Positions 1 to 9,230 are shown, counted from the first letter of the stretch. The stretch: DNA of 64,000 nucleotides from Halosimplex carlsbadense 2-9-1 (GCF_000337455.1 NZ_AOIU01000036.1:1-64000), one strand, 5' to 3'. Numbers and translations: made by a program. Notes: a model not told the origin generated them from the letters alone.

Positions 1-107
1 CCCGACGCTCCCGGAATCGGCGGTACCCTCGCACTGACGCCGTCCGTTCCCGGCGAGACCCCGACCCACCGGAACACTTACCGCGGCGCTGTCCCCTACA
101 CCTGTCA

Positions 108-857
108 GTGGCAGCCATCGAGACCGACGGGCTCGCGAAGCGCTACGGCTCTGTCGCCGCCGTCGAGGGGTTGAACCTGACCGTCGAGAGCGGGACCGTC
201 TACGGCTTTCTCGGCCCCAACGGCGCCGGCAAGACGACCACGATGCGGCTGCTGACCGGACTCACGCGCCCCAGCGGCGGGACTGCGACCGTCGCCGGCG
301 TCGACGTGCGCGACCGGGACGACCTGGGCGAGCGGATCGGCTACGTCCCCGACACGCCGCCGCTGTACGAGAAACTCACCGCCCGCGAGCAGCTCTCGGC
401 GGTCGCCGACGTGCGCGGGCTCGACCCCGATCGCGCCCACGAGCGGGTCGAGGCGCTGTTCGACCGGTTCGACCTGGCGGCCGCCGACGACCGCATCGAG
501 AGCTACTCGAAGGGGATGAAACAGAAGACCAGCGTGATCCAGGCCATCGTCCACGAGCCCGCGGTACTCTTCCTCGACGAGCCGACGAGCGGGCTCGACC
601 CCAACGCCGCCCGGACGCTCAAGGCGGTCCTCACCGAACTGCGTGACGAGGGCACCGCGGTGTTCCTCTCGACGCACGTGCTCTCGGTGGTCGACGAACT
701 GGCCGACACCGTCGGGCTGCTCTCGGACGGGCGGCTGCTCGCCGAGGATGACCCCGAACGGCTGGTCGCCGACCGCGACGGCGACACGCTGGAGGACGCC
801 TTCGTCGAGCTGACGACCGACACCGACCTCTCGACGCGGCTGCGCGAGTCGCCATGA
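108..857 (+). CDS. ABC-2 type exporter, ATP-binding protein
   Basis: This is a 249-residue nucleotide-binding subunit of an ABC exporter acting on the cytoplasmic face of the membrane. The Walker A motif GPNGAGKT is at about residues 36-43, the signature-like YSKGMKQ follows near residue 130, and the Walker B VLFLDEP with the SGLDP D-loop comes after it. The length is normal for single-domain exporters. The start is GTG, with an ACTTAC box about 30 bases upstream consistent with a leaderless mRNA. The stop overlaps the start of the permease gene by four bases (ATGA), so the two are translationally coupled. The substrate cannot be read from the sequence. Confidence 0.93.
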   Translation: MAAIETDGLAKRYGSVAAVEGLNLTVESGTVYGFLGPNGAGKTTTMRLLTGLTRPSGGTATVAGVDVRDRDDLGERIGYVPDTPPLYEKLTAREQLSAVADVRGLDPDRAHERVEALFDRFDLAAADDRIESYSKGMKQKTSVIQAIVHEPAVLFLDEPTSGLDPNAARTLKAVLTELRDEGTAVFLSTHVLSVVDELADTVGLLSDGRLLAEDDPERLVADRDGDTLEDAFVELTTDTDLSTRLRESP

Positions 858-2443
858 CGGACCCGTCCGTCGTCGTCGCGCGGACCGCACTCCGCCAGAC
901 CTACCGGCGGATCCGCGAGTCCAGGCGGATGACCGCCTTCTTCCTGTTGATCCCCGGCTTCTTCGCGCTGCAGGTCTCCGGCCTGGTCGGGCCGGGCGCC
1001 TACGACCTCGGACGACGGTTCGCCGCCGGCGAAGTCGCGCCGGTCGTGACCGAGGTCCGGAGGGTAGCGCTGTCGGGCGTCGTCCTGCTCGTCCTGATGG
1101 GGACCCTCGGCGCCGCCGGCGGCAACAGCGAGTTCAAGGACCGCTACGTGACCTTCCTGACGGCGACGAGCACCCGCGCGGTCGCCGTCGGGAGCGTCGC
1201 CCGCCAGACGGCCGTCTGGACGGCGCTGTTCTGGCCGGTCGCGCTCGCCGGCGCCGTCGGGTTCGCGCTGGGCGCCGAGGCGCCGGTCGCGGCCGTCTCG
1301 CTGGTCGGCGGGAGCCTCTGGCTGTTCGTCGTCGCCGGCGTCGCGACGGCGCCCGTCGGCTTCGGCGCCCGCTGGCTGCTCGACGGCTACGGGCTCTCGA
1401 AGAACGCCCGGTTCGGCCTCGGCGTCGGCATGCTCGGCCTCTTCTATCTCGTCCTGTTCACCAGGCAAGCTGTCGGTGCCGCGCTGGACGCGACCCCCCT
1501 GTCGTGGGCCGGCGACCTGCTGTTGCTGACCGTCCCCGACGCCGGCGCCTCGCCCGCCCTCGCCGTCGGGTTCCTGCTTTCCTCCCTCGGCCTCGTCCTC
1601 GCCTCGCTGGTCGCCTCGGTCCGTCTGGCCGGGGCCGTCTGGTACGACGACCGCGCGCTCGCCGACGACGGCGAGGACGCCGACGGCGCGCCGGCGACGG
1701 CGACGCCCGTCAGGGACGTGCTCGCGTCGGTCGTTCCGCGGCCGACCGCCGCGCTCGTCGAGACGACCTGGCGTCGCACCAAGCGCACCCCGAAGACGCT
1801 GTGGTACGTCTACCCGGCCGTCTTCGTCGGCCTCGTCATGGCCGAGCAACTGGTGTACAGCGGCCCCTTCTCCGCGGCGATGTACGCGCCGGTCGTCGCG
1901 TTCACCGGCGCGCTGGCCGCGGGCAGCGGGTTCACGCTCAACCCGCTGGGTACCGAGGGCGACGCGCTGCCCGGCCTGCTCACCGCGGGCGTCTCCAGCG
2001 AGACGTTCGTCCGCGCGAAGGCCTACGCCGTCGTCCTCCCGGCGATGCCGCTGCTGGTCGGCGCTGCGCTGGGCACCGCCATCGGCGCCGGCGTCGGCTC
2101 CGCGCTCGTCGTCGCCGCGGTGGGCGTGTTCGCCGTCTCCATCGCCGTCCTCGCGCCGCTGTGCTCGCTGGCGCTCGGCGTCCACTACCCGCCCGGCGAC
2201 GAGGGGCTCCTCGGCGAGGACGTGCAGATCCCGAACAAGTCCGCCTCCGCGGCCTACACGCTGGGGATGGTCGTCGTCGGCGCGCCGGGGTTCGGCGCGC
2301 TCGGTGCCTACGCCCTGCCGGGCGCTATCGGCTCCGCGACGGTCGTCGCCGGCGTCGGCCTCACGGTCGTCCTCGCCGCCGTCGTCTCCTGGCTGTCCTA
2401 CCGCCACGCCGTCGCGAAGGTCGACGCCTACTCGGTGGAGTGA
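854..2443 (+). CDS. ABC-2 type exporter, membrane permease
   Basis: This 529-residue polytopic membrane protein is the partner of the preceding ATPase and starts inside its stop codon. Hydrophobic segments are spread through the whole length in two blocks, with a charged Asp/Glu/Ala-rich linker around residues 270-290. This layout resembles the large haloarchaeal ABC-2 permeases that carry about twelve helices in one chain. The substrate is unknown. It is unrelated in composition to the second ABC-2 pair near 52.4-54.1 kb, which lies in a lower-GC island. Confidence 0.85.
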   Translation: MTDPSVVVARTALRQTYRRIRESRRMTAFFLLIPGFFALQVSGLVGPGAYDLGRRFAAGEVAPVVTEVRRVALSGVVLLVLMGTLGAAGGNSEFKDRYVTFLTATSTRAVAVGSVARQTAVWTALFWPVALAGAVGFALGAEAPVAAVSLVGGSLWLFVVAGVATAPVGFGARWLLDGYGLSKNARFGLGVGMLGLFYLVLFTRQAVGAALDATPLSWAGDLLLLTVPDAGASPALAVGFLLSSLGLVLASLVASVRLAGAVWYDDRALADDGEDADGAPATATPVRDVLASVVPRPTAALVETTWRRTKRTPKTLWYVYPAVFVGLVMAEQLVYSGPFSAAMYAPVVAFTGALAAGSGFTLNPLGTEGDALPGLLTAGVSSETFVRAKAYAVVLPAMPLLVGAALGTAIGAGVGSALVVAAVGVFAVSIAVLAPLCSLALGVHYPPGDEGLLGEDVQIPNKSASAAYTLGMVVVGAPGFGALGAYALPGAIGSATVVAGVGLTVVLAAVVSWLSYRHAVAKVDAYSVE

Positions 2444-2501
2444 CGGCATCGCCCGACTACGAACCGAAACCGACTCCCGTCGAGCATGGGCTCTTGATAC
2501 C

Positions 2502-3269
2502 ATGACAGAGAACACGGACGGCATCAGCGTCGAGGGACAGAACGCGGTGGTCATCGGCGGCACGAGCGGGATCGGCCTGGAGATCGCCCGGGCGTTCGCC
2601 CGCGACGGCGCCGACGTGGTCGCGACCAGCCGCTCGGCGGACTCGGTGGCCGAGGCCGCCGAAGAGCTACGCGACCTGGGCGCCGAGACGGTCGAGGTCA
2701 CCTGCAACGTGCGCGACCCCGACTCGATCGCGGCCCTCCGCGAGACCGCCGAGGACGCCCTGGGGTCCATCGACACGCTCGTCACCTCGCAGGGCTCGGT
2801 CGCGACGACGCCCGTCACCGAGATGAGCGAGGAGGAGTGGGGCCAGGACATCGACGTGCTGCTGACCGGCGCCTTCCGCGCGATCAAGGAGTTCGGCGCC
2901 GCGATGGACGAGGGGTCCATCGTCAACATCTCCTCGATGTCCGCCGAGCAGTCTCGCGAAGCCCGCCCGAGCTACGTCTCGGCGAAGGCCGGGCTCAACG
3001 GCCTGACCCGGGCGACCGCGGCGGACCTGGGTCCCGAGGTTCGAGTCAACGCCATCGCGCCCGGGTTCGTCAAGACGGAACTGGCCGGGCCGAAGCTCGA
3101 AGACGGCTCGGCGTTCCGCGAGGGCGTCGACGAGCGCACGCCGATGGAGCGTGTCGCCTCGCCGGACGAGATCAGCGGCGCCGCGCTGTATCTCGCCAGC
3201 GACGCCGCGTCGTTCACCACCGGCGAGATCATCACCATCGACGGCGGCTACGACCGCTCGTCGGTCTGA
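2502..3269 (+). CDS. short-chain dehydrogenase/reductase (SDR), FabG-like
   Basis: This is a 255-residue classical SDR oxidoreductase using NAD(P). The cofactor-binding GGTSGIG is near the N-terminus, the catalytic Ser lies in NISSMSAEQ, and the YVSAK motif supplies Tyr and Lys. The C-terminal LASDAASFTTGEIITIDGGY is the typical family ending. The ATG start gives a normal family length; longer upstream extensions would run into the preceding permease gene. The substrate cannot be assigned because the family ranges over acyl, sugar and steroid substrates. Confidence 0.9.
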   Translation: MTENTDGISVEGQNAVVIGGTSGIGLEIARAFARDGADVVATSRSADSVAEAAEELRDLGAETVEVTCNVRDPDSIAALRETAEDALGSIDTLVTSQGSVATTPVTEMSEEEWGQDIDVLLTGAFRAIKEFGAAMDEGSIVNISSMSAEQSREARPSYVSAKAGLNGLTRATAADLGPEVRVNAIAPGFVKTELAGPKLEDGSAFREGVDERTPMERVASPDEISGAALYLASDAASFTTGEIITIDGGYDRSSV

Positions 3270-3395
3270 AACCGGGGTCCTCGACGGCCGACGCGAGACC
3301 GCCCTGCGGTCAGCGTCGGACTGTGGCGCTCGCGGGCCGCCGCTCGTCGACCGATCGCACAGAAGACACTTACCGACCGCGACACCGGTCCCGGC

Positions 3396-4022
3396 ATGGC
3401 CGACCCTTTCACCCGGCGGGAGTGCGTCGCAGTCGTCGCGACGGTGCTGTCGGCGGGGTGTCTCCCCGGAGACAGCAGCGGTGCCCGGCGGGACGGATCA
3501 TCACCGGAGACGGGCCAGTCGCCGCGGACGACGGCGGCGACCGCAAGCGACACCGAGAGCGGATCCGTGACCGAGACTGCCGTCCCGACGCCGAGTCCGA
3601 GCGCCTGTCCGGCGGAGCCGCGCGTTCCGGAGCCGTCGGCCGACCACGGTGACCTCCCGTCGATTCCGGATCCACCGGACACCCTCGGCGAAACGTCCGC
3701 CCGCACGTACGTCGAGACGTACGAGTACGCCTACAAGTACCGCGAGATGGCCGGGTACGGGGAGGGACTCGTAGAGTTCAACCTCGACTTGTCAACGGAG
3801 GCATCGAGGGTCGGTCCAAACGCCGTCCTGGTCACGTCGGGGTACGCGATGGACCACGGCCGGTGGACCGATGGGGAGGGGACCCCGTACGGATACTTCG
3901 ACGGGTATCGATACTCCTTCGCCTATCTGGTGACCCACGAAGCCGTCTGGCGCGCCACGCGTCGGGAGACGGAGAATCCGCCGGACCCACGCGCTGACGG
4001 GGCCGTTCTGGAGTGTTTATAG
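3396..4022 (+). CDS. putative Tat-type lipoprotein, unknown function
   Basis: This 208-residue protein begins with a twin-arginine-like segment (TRRECVAVVATVLSAGC) whose last part is a lipobox, so export and lipid anchoring at the Cys near residue 21 are likely. A Ser/Thr/Pro-rich linker follows to about residue 80, as is usual for haloarchaeal surface lipoproteins. A globular part rich in Tyr follows (TYVETYEYAYKYREM). I do not recognise the globular domain. It stands alone between two SDR genes. Confidence 0.7.
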   Translation: MADPFTRRECVAVVATVLSAGCLPGDSSGARRDGSSPETGQSPRTTAATASDTESGSVTETAVPTPSPSACPAEPRVPEPSADHGDLPSIPDPPDTLGETSARTYVETYEYAYKYREMAGYGEGLVEFNLDLSTEASRVGPNAVLVTSGYAMDHGRWTDGEGTPYGYFDGYRYSFAYLVTHEAVWRATRRETENPPDPRADGAVLECL

Positions 4023-4147
4023 GGGACGCACCGCCGCGCGAATGCCGGCATCGGCCTCAAACCCGTCCTGACCCTCTACAGAGACATGCCACAGCGACCG
4101 ATAGCCGACGCGCCCGCGACGACTCGACAGCCCTCGGAGGGGTCGCC

Positions 4148-5248
4148 GTGACCCCCCAGTTGAAACCGCTCGACGAGCAGGTGATGGTGATCACCGGCGC
4201 GACCTCGGGGAACGGCCTCGCCACGGCGCGGATGGCGGCCGACCGCGGCGCGTCGCTCGTCCTCGCCGCCCGGAGCGAAGACGCCCTCGACCAGTTGACC
4301 GACGAGATCACCGAGGCCGGCGGCGACGCCGTCTACGTCGTCGCCGACGTGAGCGACCGGACCCAGATCGAGGAGATCGCGGCGGTCGCCGAGGACACCT
4401 ACGGCGGGTTCGACACCTGGGTCAACAACGCCGGGAAGTTCGTCTACGGCCGCCTCGACGAGACGCCGATCGGCGACATGCGCGAACTCTTCGAGGTGAA
4501 CGTCTGGGGGCTGCTCTACGGGTCGCTCGTCGCCGCCGAACACCTCAAACAGCGGGGGGGAGGCGCCATTATCAACGTCGGCAGCGTGGTCTCCGAGCGC
4601 GCACTCGTCCTCCAGGGCGCCTACTCGGCGTCGAAACACGCCGTCAAGGCGCTCACCGACACCCTGCGGATGGAGCTGGAAGAGGAGGGCCCACCGGTGT
4701 CCGTGACGCTCGTCAAGCCCGCCTCCATCGATACCCCGTACCCCGAGCACGCCAAGAACTACACCGACAGCGAGGTGACCCTGCCGCCGCCGGTGTACGC
4801 ACCCGAGACGGTCGCCCGCTCGGTCTGCCACGCCGCGGAACACCCCGAACGGGATATCTACGTCGGCGGCGCCGCCAAGAATACGGCCCAGATGGAGCAC
4901 TACGCCCCCGGGCTGTTCGACAGGATCATGGAGCGGTTCTTCGTCGGACTCCAGACGCGGGACCGCCCGCCCCGCCCTCGCTCCGACAACGCCTTCGACC
5001 AGCCTAGCGGCGAACTGCGCGAGCGCGGCGACCACGAGGGCCACGTCGCCCGGCGCAGTCTCTACACCCGCGCCGCGACGAGCAGTCTGCGGGGAAAGTC
5101 GCTCGTCGCCCTCGGCGCCGCCGCCGCGCTCGGCTACGGCGTCTACCGGGCGATGCGAGGGGACGAGGTGGACGTGGCGGCCGTGTCGAGCGCGGAGCGC
5201 GCTGTGGAGGACCGCTCGAAACTGCCGTCGGTCCGACTGGGCCCGTAA
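4148..5248 (+). CDS. SDR-family oxidoreductase with C-terminal membrane-like helix
   Basis: This is a 366-residue NAD(P)-dependent oxidoreductase. The TGATSGNGLATAR cofactor loop, the NNAG motif, a catalytic Ser in INVGSVVSER and the YSASK Tyr-Lys pair are all present. The roughly 100-residue C-terminal extension, unusual for the family, ends with an alanine-rich hydrophobic stretch (VALGAAAALGYGVYRAM) that may attach the enzyme to the membrane. I chose the GTG start because the SDR domain begins a few residues later; upstream in-frame sequence overlaps the preceding lipoprotein gene. The substrate is unknown. Confidence 0.85.
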   Translation: MTPQLKPLDEQVMVITGATSGNGLATARMAADRGASLVLAARSEDALDQLTDEITEAGGDAVYVVADVSDRTQIEEIAAVAEDTYGGFDTWVNNAGKFVYGRLDETPIGDMRELFEVNVWGLLYGSLVAAEHLKQRGGGAIINVGSVVSERALVLQGAYSASKHAVKALTDTLRMELEEEGPPVSVTLVKPASIDTPYPEHAKNYTDSEVTLPPPVYAPETVARSVCHAAEHPERDIYVGGAAKNTAQMEHYAPGLFDRIMERFFVGLQTRDRPPRPRSDNAFDQPSGELRERGDHEGHVARRSLYTRAATSSLRGKSLVALGAAAALGYGVYRAMRGDEVDVAAVSSAERAVEDRSKLPSVRLGP

Positions 5249-5366
5249 CCGGGTCGCGGCATCGAGCCGCTCTTCTCGCCGGAATCGTCCGGTTTACGTG
5301 CCAGCTACGTGCGTCACTATCTGTTTAGGCGCAGGCGCTATACGCCGACGTAGCCGATGGGGTGGT

Positions 5367-5702
5367 ATGAGTCCCATGGATGGGAAGGTACGATACGGCA
5401 ATCGATCGCTCGTGTACGACGCGCTGGCCGACGAACGGCGGCGTCAAGTGGTCCGCACGCTCACGGACGCCGACGGGGCGCTGACGGTCGAAGACCTCGC
5501 CGAACGACTGGTCGGGGGCGACGACGACCGCTCCGGCGACACCGAAGACGAGGCCGCAGTCGAACGCCTCCGAACGTCGCTGTATCACGTCCACGTCCCG
5601 AAGCTCTCCGAGGCGGGCATCGTCCGGTTCTCGCCCGAGCGACGGCGCGTCCGACTGACCGGATCGGTCTCGACCGACGCCCTCGACGTCCTCGAATCGT
5701 AG
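5367..5702 (+). CDS. DUF7344-like winged-helix protein
   Basis: This is a 111-residue small cytoplasmic protein. The pattern VYDALADERRRQVVRTL, then VEDLAERL, then LYHVHVPKLSEAGIVRF matches the ArsR-like winged-helix fold of the haloarchaeal family I remember as DUF7344. It probably binds DNA. The ATG at 5367 is preferred over an upstream in-frame start because the conserved domain begins about ten residues later. Dispersed repeat copy 1 starts 28 bases after its stop codon. Confidence 0.72.
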   Translation: MSPMDGKVRYGNRSLVYDALADERRRQVVRTLTDADGALTVEDLAERLVGGDDDRSGDTEDEAAVERLRTSLYHVHVPKLSEAGIVRFSPERRRVRLTGSVSTDALDVLES

Positions 5703-5729
5703 GTGAGGCCGTTCGGTGTGCGTGCCCAC

Positions 5730-5860
5730 TTTTTGCGGACGGGGATTTGCTCGCTCGGCCTGCGGCCTCGCTGCGGGAACCCCCGTCCGCAAAAACTTGG
5801 GAAAAACTGCCGGACGGCTCGCTCAGTTCGTTCGCTCGCGTCCGGTGAACCGCCTCGCAT
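5730..5860 (+). repeat. dispersed structured element, copy 1
   Basis: The element opens with TTTTTGCGGACGGGG (5730-5744), which is perfectly complementary over 15 bp to CCCCGTCCGCAAAAA (5781-5795). A short GC-rich interior contains GGCC repeated around TGC. After the A-run comes a conserved CTTGGGAAAAA-type spacer, then a second stem CCGGACG (5810-5816) with CGTCCGG (5839-5845), and a conserved GTGAACCGC tail. Two further copies occur at 47117-47410 (same strand) and 48322-48617 (opposite strand). Any reading frame through it is probably spurious. Confidence 0.85.
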
Positions 5861-5964
5861 CATACCTCCATCGCCTGTACTGACCGCACCGATAGCACGT
5901 CCCGAGACCGTCCCCCGGCCGTTCCGTCGAGGGGCTTACCCGGCTCGACCACGTCTCTCCGTTC

Positions 5965-6297
5965 ATGACTGGGACACGCGAGCGACCGGTCGCGCTGTCG
6001 TCGCGGGCGGACCTCGAAGATCTCGTCGGGAGCCACGACCGGGTCCTCGTCGAGTTCTACACCGACGGCTGCGGGAAGTGCGCGGCGATGGAACCGGTCC
6101 TGAGCGGGGTCGCCAGGTCGTCCGAGGCGGTCGTCGCGACGATGAACCCGCGCGACGACCCGGAACTGATCGACGAGTACGACGTGCGGAGCGTCCCGAA
6201 ACTGTTGCTGTTCGTCGACGGCGAGCTCGTGGAAACCCGGGAGGACGGCGTCCTCGGCGTCGAAGCGGTGCGGGCGTTCGTCGCACGAGAGAACTGA
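5965..6297 (+). CDS. thioredoxin-like protein
   Basis: This 110-residue cytoplasmic thiol-disulfide oxidoreductase has the active site C36-G-K-C39 in the sequence VEFYTDGCGKCAAMEPVL. The conserved cis-Pro region is RSVPKLLLFVDGE. Length and order match single-domain thioredoxins, although the dipeptide between the cysteines is GK rather than GP. It lies directly after the dispersed repeat and points toward the histidine kinase gene on the other strand. Confidence 0.9.
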   Translation: MTGTRERPVALSSRADLEDLVGSHDRVLVEFYTDGCGKCAAMEPVLSGVARSSEAVVATMNPRDDPELIDEYDVRSVPKLLLFVDGELVETREDGVLGVEAVRAFVAREN

Positions 6298-6341
6298 CGC
6301 GGCCGGTCGACGGAGCGGCGAACCGCTCGTCCGCGTCGAGT

Positions 6342-8378
6342 TCAGTCGTCCGCGTCGAGTTCCCGCACGGTCACGTCCTCGAAGACGGCCTCACTGGTCT
6401 CGTCGGGGCTGTGGCTGCAGACGGCGAGCCCGACGACTACCGGGTCCGCGAGGCCGATCCGTCGTTGGTCGATGGCCTGCCAGTCCTCGCCGTCGGTCGA
6501 CCACGACAGCGTCACCGTCCCGTCGACCGCGTCGAGCCGGTACCACGGGTAGGCGTCGTAGGGCTCCTCGAGCTGGTCGCTTCCGGCGGCGGCGCCGGCC
6601 TCCTCGCGCCACATCGTCTCGGTCCCGTGCTCGCCGGTCGCCCCGACGAACGCGAAGGCGGCGTCCTCGGCGAGGGTGTCCCGGACCATCAACCCCGCCT
6701 TGCTGTACTCGTGGACGGCGTCCAGGTCGGCTATCCGTCCCTCGATCCGGACGGGGCCGTGGACCTCCCCGTGGAGGAAGTGGAACTCGTCGATGTCGTG
6801 CCAGATGTCCCTGCCGTTGCCGACGACTCGCCAGGACCCGTCCGCGGCGTCGCGTTCCGACGACCCCGGGACCGACACGTCGCCCACGTCGAGGCTCTCC
6901 GTGAGTTCGACCGGATCGGCCGGCTCGGCCGGTTCGGGGACCACGACGGGGCATTCGTCGAACTCGAAGCGCGCGCCCGGCGACCCGCCGGTCTCGCTCT
7001 CGCGGATATCGATCTCCCAGCCCTGCTGGTCGACGGTCTCGGTGACGATCGCCAGCCCGGTCCCGGTGCCGTCCTCGGTCGTCGTGTACCCGGCCTCGAG
7101 GACCTTCTCGCGCTCGGTCTCGGGGATGCCCGGGCCGTCGTCCTCGACGTAGAAGCCCCGATCGGTCGTCCCCACGCGGACGGTCACGTCGGGCCCGGCG
7201 TGGTCGAGGGCGTTCTTCAGCAGGTTCTCGACCAGCGGTCGGACGGATTCGGTCTCGGCGATGATCTCCGTCCCCTCGGGAACCGCCACGTCGAGTGTCG
7301 CCTCGTCGGTCCCGTGGACGCTCCAGACCTGCTCGACGAGCGGGGCGAGTTCCGTCGACGACACGCCCACGTCGAGCACGTCGAGCACCTCCTCGGAGAG
7401 GTCGACCGACCGGTCGCCCTTCGAGAGCGCGCTGAGGTCCTCGAGGATCTCCTCGATGCGGTCGTTGGCCCGCTCGATCCGCTCGAACGCGGTCTCGTGG
7501 CCCTCCCGGGCGCGTTCGAGGGCGCCGACGGATATCTGGAGCGGCGTCCGCAGGTCGTGGGAGACGTAGCTGGCGAACTGGTCGAACCGCCGCTGTTGTT
7601 CCTCCAGCCGGCGCTGGAACTGCATCCGCTCGGAGACGTCGAGCGCGTAGCCGACCACGCCCAGGACGCGGCCGTCGTCGTCGCGCCAGGGGACCTTCGT
7701 CACCTCCGACCAGTGGTCGCCGCCCTGCGTCTCGAAGTGTTCGATCTGGCGACGGATCGGTTCGCCGGTCTCGGCGACGCGCAGGTCGTCCTCGTAGGCC
7801 TCCCGGTCGGCGTCCGAGCTATGGTCGAACGCTTCCGGGTCGGTCTTCCCGAGGAACTCCTCGGGGTCGGGCGTGTACGGTACGTCCGCCATCCGGACGT
7901 ACCGACCCTCGTCGTCCTTGGCGAACATCGTGATCTGTCCCTCGGCCAGAAACGTCCGGAGGATGCTGCTGTCGGTCGCCGTCTGGCGCCGCTCCCGGAA
8001 GGTGTCGAGAGCGGCGTCGACGACGCTCGCGAGCGTCTCGGTGGAGGCCGACCGCGGCAGGTATCGGCAGTCGGCGCGGCTCGCGACCGCCACCGCGACC
8101 GCCTCGTCGTGGGTGTAGGCGACGACAGGCAAGTGGTCGCTGGCCGCTCTGGCGGCCTCGTAGGCGTCGGCGAACGCGGCTTCGTCGACACCCACAGCGA
8201 CGACACAGCCCGCGTCGTCCCGTGCGGAGAGCCGTTCGGCCAGGTCGGCGCGGTCCGCGACGACGACGGGGACACCGGAGCCGTCGCCGTCGGCTATCGC
8301 GGTGCGGACGCGGTCCCGGTCGTCGGCGGATCCGCCGACGACGAGGGCGACAGTCGGGTCCGCCAGAAGGTGTCTCAT
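6342..8378 (-). CDS. PAS-domain histidine kinase with C-terminal DUF1349-like beta-sandwich
   Basis: This 678-residue soluble sensor kinase has no membrane helices. Residues 8-125 resemble a receiver-like fold without an obvious phospho-acceptor Asp. A PAS/PAC domain spans about 135-255. The HisKA dimer domain has its phospho-accepting His at about 274 (SHDLRTPLQ). The ATPase domain shows the N-box ENLLKNALDH (384-393), DDGPGIP (413-419) and GTGTGL (437-442). From about 495 to the end an extra domain (SWRVVGNGRDIWHDIDEFHF, AGLMVRD, DGEDW) resembles DUF1349/concanavalin-like sandwiches normally seen in carbohydrate-active proteins. A TATTTAT box about 30 bases upstream suggests a leaderless mRNA. 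No cognate regulator is adjacent. Confidence 0.88.
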   Translation of the reverse strand: MRHLLADPTVALVVGGSADDRDRVRTAIADGDGSGVPVVVADRADLAERLSARDDAGCVVAVGVDEAAFADAYEAARAASDHLPVVAYTHDEAVAVAVASRADCRYLPRSASTETLASVVDAALDTFRERRQTATDSSILRTFLAEGQITMFAKDDEGRYVRMADVPYTPDPEEFLGKTDPEAFDHSSDADREAYEDDLRVAETGEPIRRQIEHFETQGGDHWSEVTKVPWRDDDGRVLGVVGYALDVSERMQFQRRLEEQQRRFDQFASYVSHDLRTPLQISVGALERAREGHETAFERIERANDRIEEILEDLSALSKGDRSVDLSEEVLDVLDVGVSSTELAPLVEQVWSVHGTDEATLDVAVPEGTEIIAETESVRPLVENLLKNALDHAGPDVTVRVGTTDRGFYVEDDGPGIPETEREKVLEAGYTTTEDGTGTGLAIVTETVDQQGWEIDIRESETGGSPGARFEFDECPVVVPEPAEPADPVELTESLDVGDVSVPGSSERDAADGSWRVVGNGRDIWHDIDEFHFLHGEVHGPVRIEGRIADLDAVHEYSKAGLMVRDTLAEDAAFAFVGATGEHGTETMWREEAGAAAGSDQLEEPYDAYPWYRLDAVDGTVTLSWSTDGEDWQAIDQRRIGLADPVVVGLAVCSHSPDETSEAVFEDVTVRELDADD

Positions 8379-8462
8379 CGGGATACTATCCGCACCGTAT
8401 GCGATGCAGATAAATAAGGCCCGGGGGCCGTCGATCGATTCCGAGACCGGGACTGTCCCGCC

Positions 8463-9230
8463 CTACACGTCGACGATCCGACGGATCGCCGATCGGTCGG
8501 TCCCGCCGACCAGCAGGGACGCGTACCAGCCGGCGGCCCGCGCGGCGACGTTGCAGACGTGCAGCGAGACCAGCGTCGCGACCAGTCCGAACGCCGAGAC
8601 TGCGAGCGCCTCCGGCAGCGTCGTGACGTACCACGTCGTCAGCCGGAAGGGAATGGTGAGCCCGATCTCCCAGGTCTGGAGCGCGAACTCGACCGACGGC
8701 TCGGCGTTCATTTCCCCGGAGACCGGTTGGACCCCTACGTTGACCGACCGGTAGTACAGCGGCACGAGCAACAGGGACAGCGATATCGTCCCCAGCAAGA
8801 GCAACAGCGTGAACGCCGCGGTCCCGACGAGGACCTTGCTCAGGAGGAAGACCACCCCCTTCCACGTCGAGAGGGTCGTCAGCGCGTGTTTCAGATGGGC
8901 GACCGGGTCGGTGAGTGGCGGCGCCGCGTCGCCAGCGGCCACGTCGACGGCGAGCAATCGGTCGGCGGCGTACCGTTCGAGCGCGGTCAGTTCCCGGACG
9001 CCCAGCACCGTCGCGACGAACAGGGGGAGGCCGACGAGTATCACAGACAGGCCGATCCCCAGGCTGAAGCCCAGCGGCAACACCACCGCGTACGTGATCC
9101 CCAGCGGGAACAACGCCGAGAGGTACAGCAGGTTCGCGTACGTCTGGAGACGGAAGGGCACGCCGAGGAACCGCCGGAGGAGGGTTCGCGGTCCGGCCGA
9201 GAACTGGAGGGCGGAGACCAGTCGGCTCAT
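8463..9230 (-). CDS. putative sensor-domain membrane protein
   Basis: This 255-residue protein has about four to six hydrophobic helices in two pairs (around residues 30-75 and 125-165, and near the C-terminus). The pattern matches the prokaryotic putative sensor domain I know as PF13796: paired helices joined by a polar loop starting with an LERYAADRLL-type segment. No catalytic domain is attached. It follows the histidine kinase on the same strand with an 84-base gap containing the kinase's promoter, so the two may be functionally linked but are separately transcribed. A TTTTTAGTAC box sits 25-30 bases before the ATG. Confidence 0.6.
   Translation of the reverse strand: MSRLVSALQFSAGPRTLLRRFLGVPFRLQTYANLLYLSALFPLGITYAVVLPLGFSLGIGLSVILVGLPLFVATVLGVRELTALERYAADRLLAVDVAAGDAAPPLTDPVAHLKHALTTLSTWKGVVFLLSKVLVGTAAFTLLLLLGTISLSLLLVPLYYRSVNVGVQPVSGEMNAEPSVEFALQTWEIGLTIPFRLTTWYVTTLPEALAVSAFGLVATLVSLHVCNVAARAAGWYASLLVGGTDRSAIRRIVDV

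Noticed and set aside
503-2929. 808-codon minus-strand open frame across the ABC permease
   Set aside because: It is antisense to two convincing genes, has Arg/Ser-rich low-complexity composition and no domain. In GC-rich DNA such frames arise because stop codons are rare.
5703-8417. 904-codon plus-strand frame antisense to the histidine kinase
   Set aside because: Its composition mirrors the kinase codons, it has no motif, and it runs through repeat copy 1.
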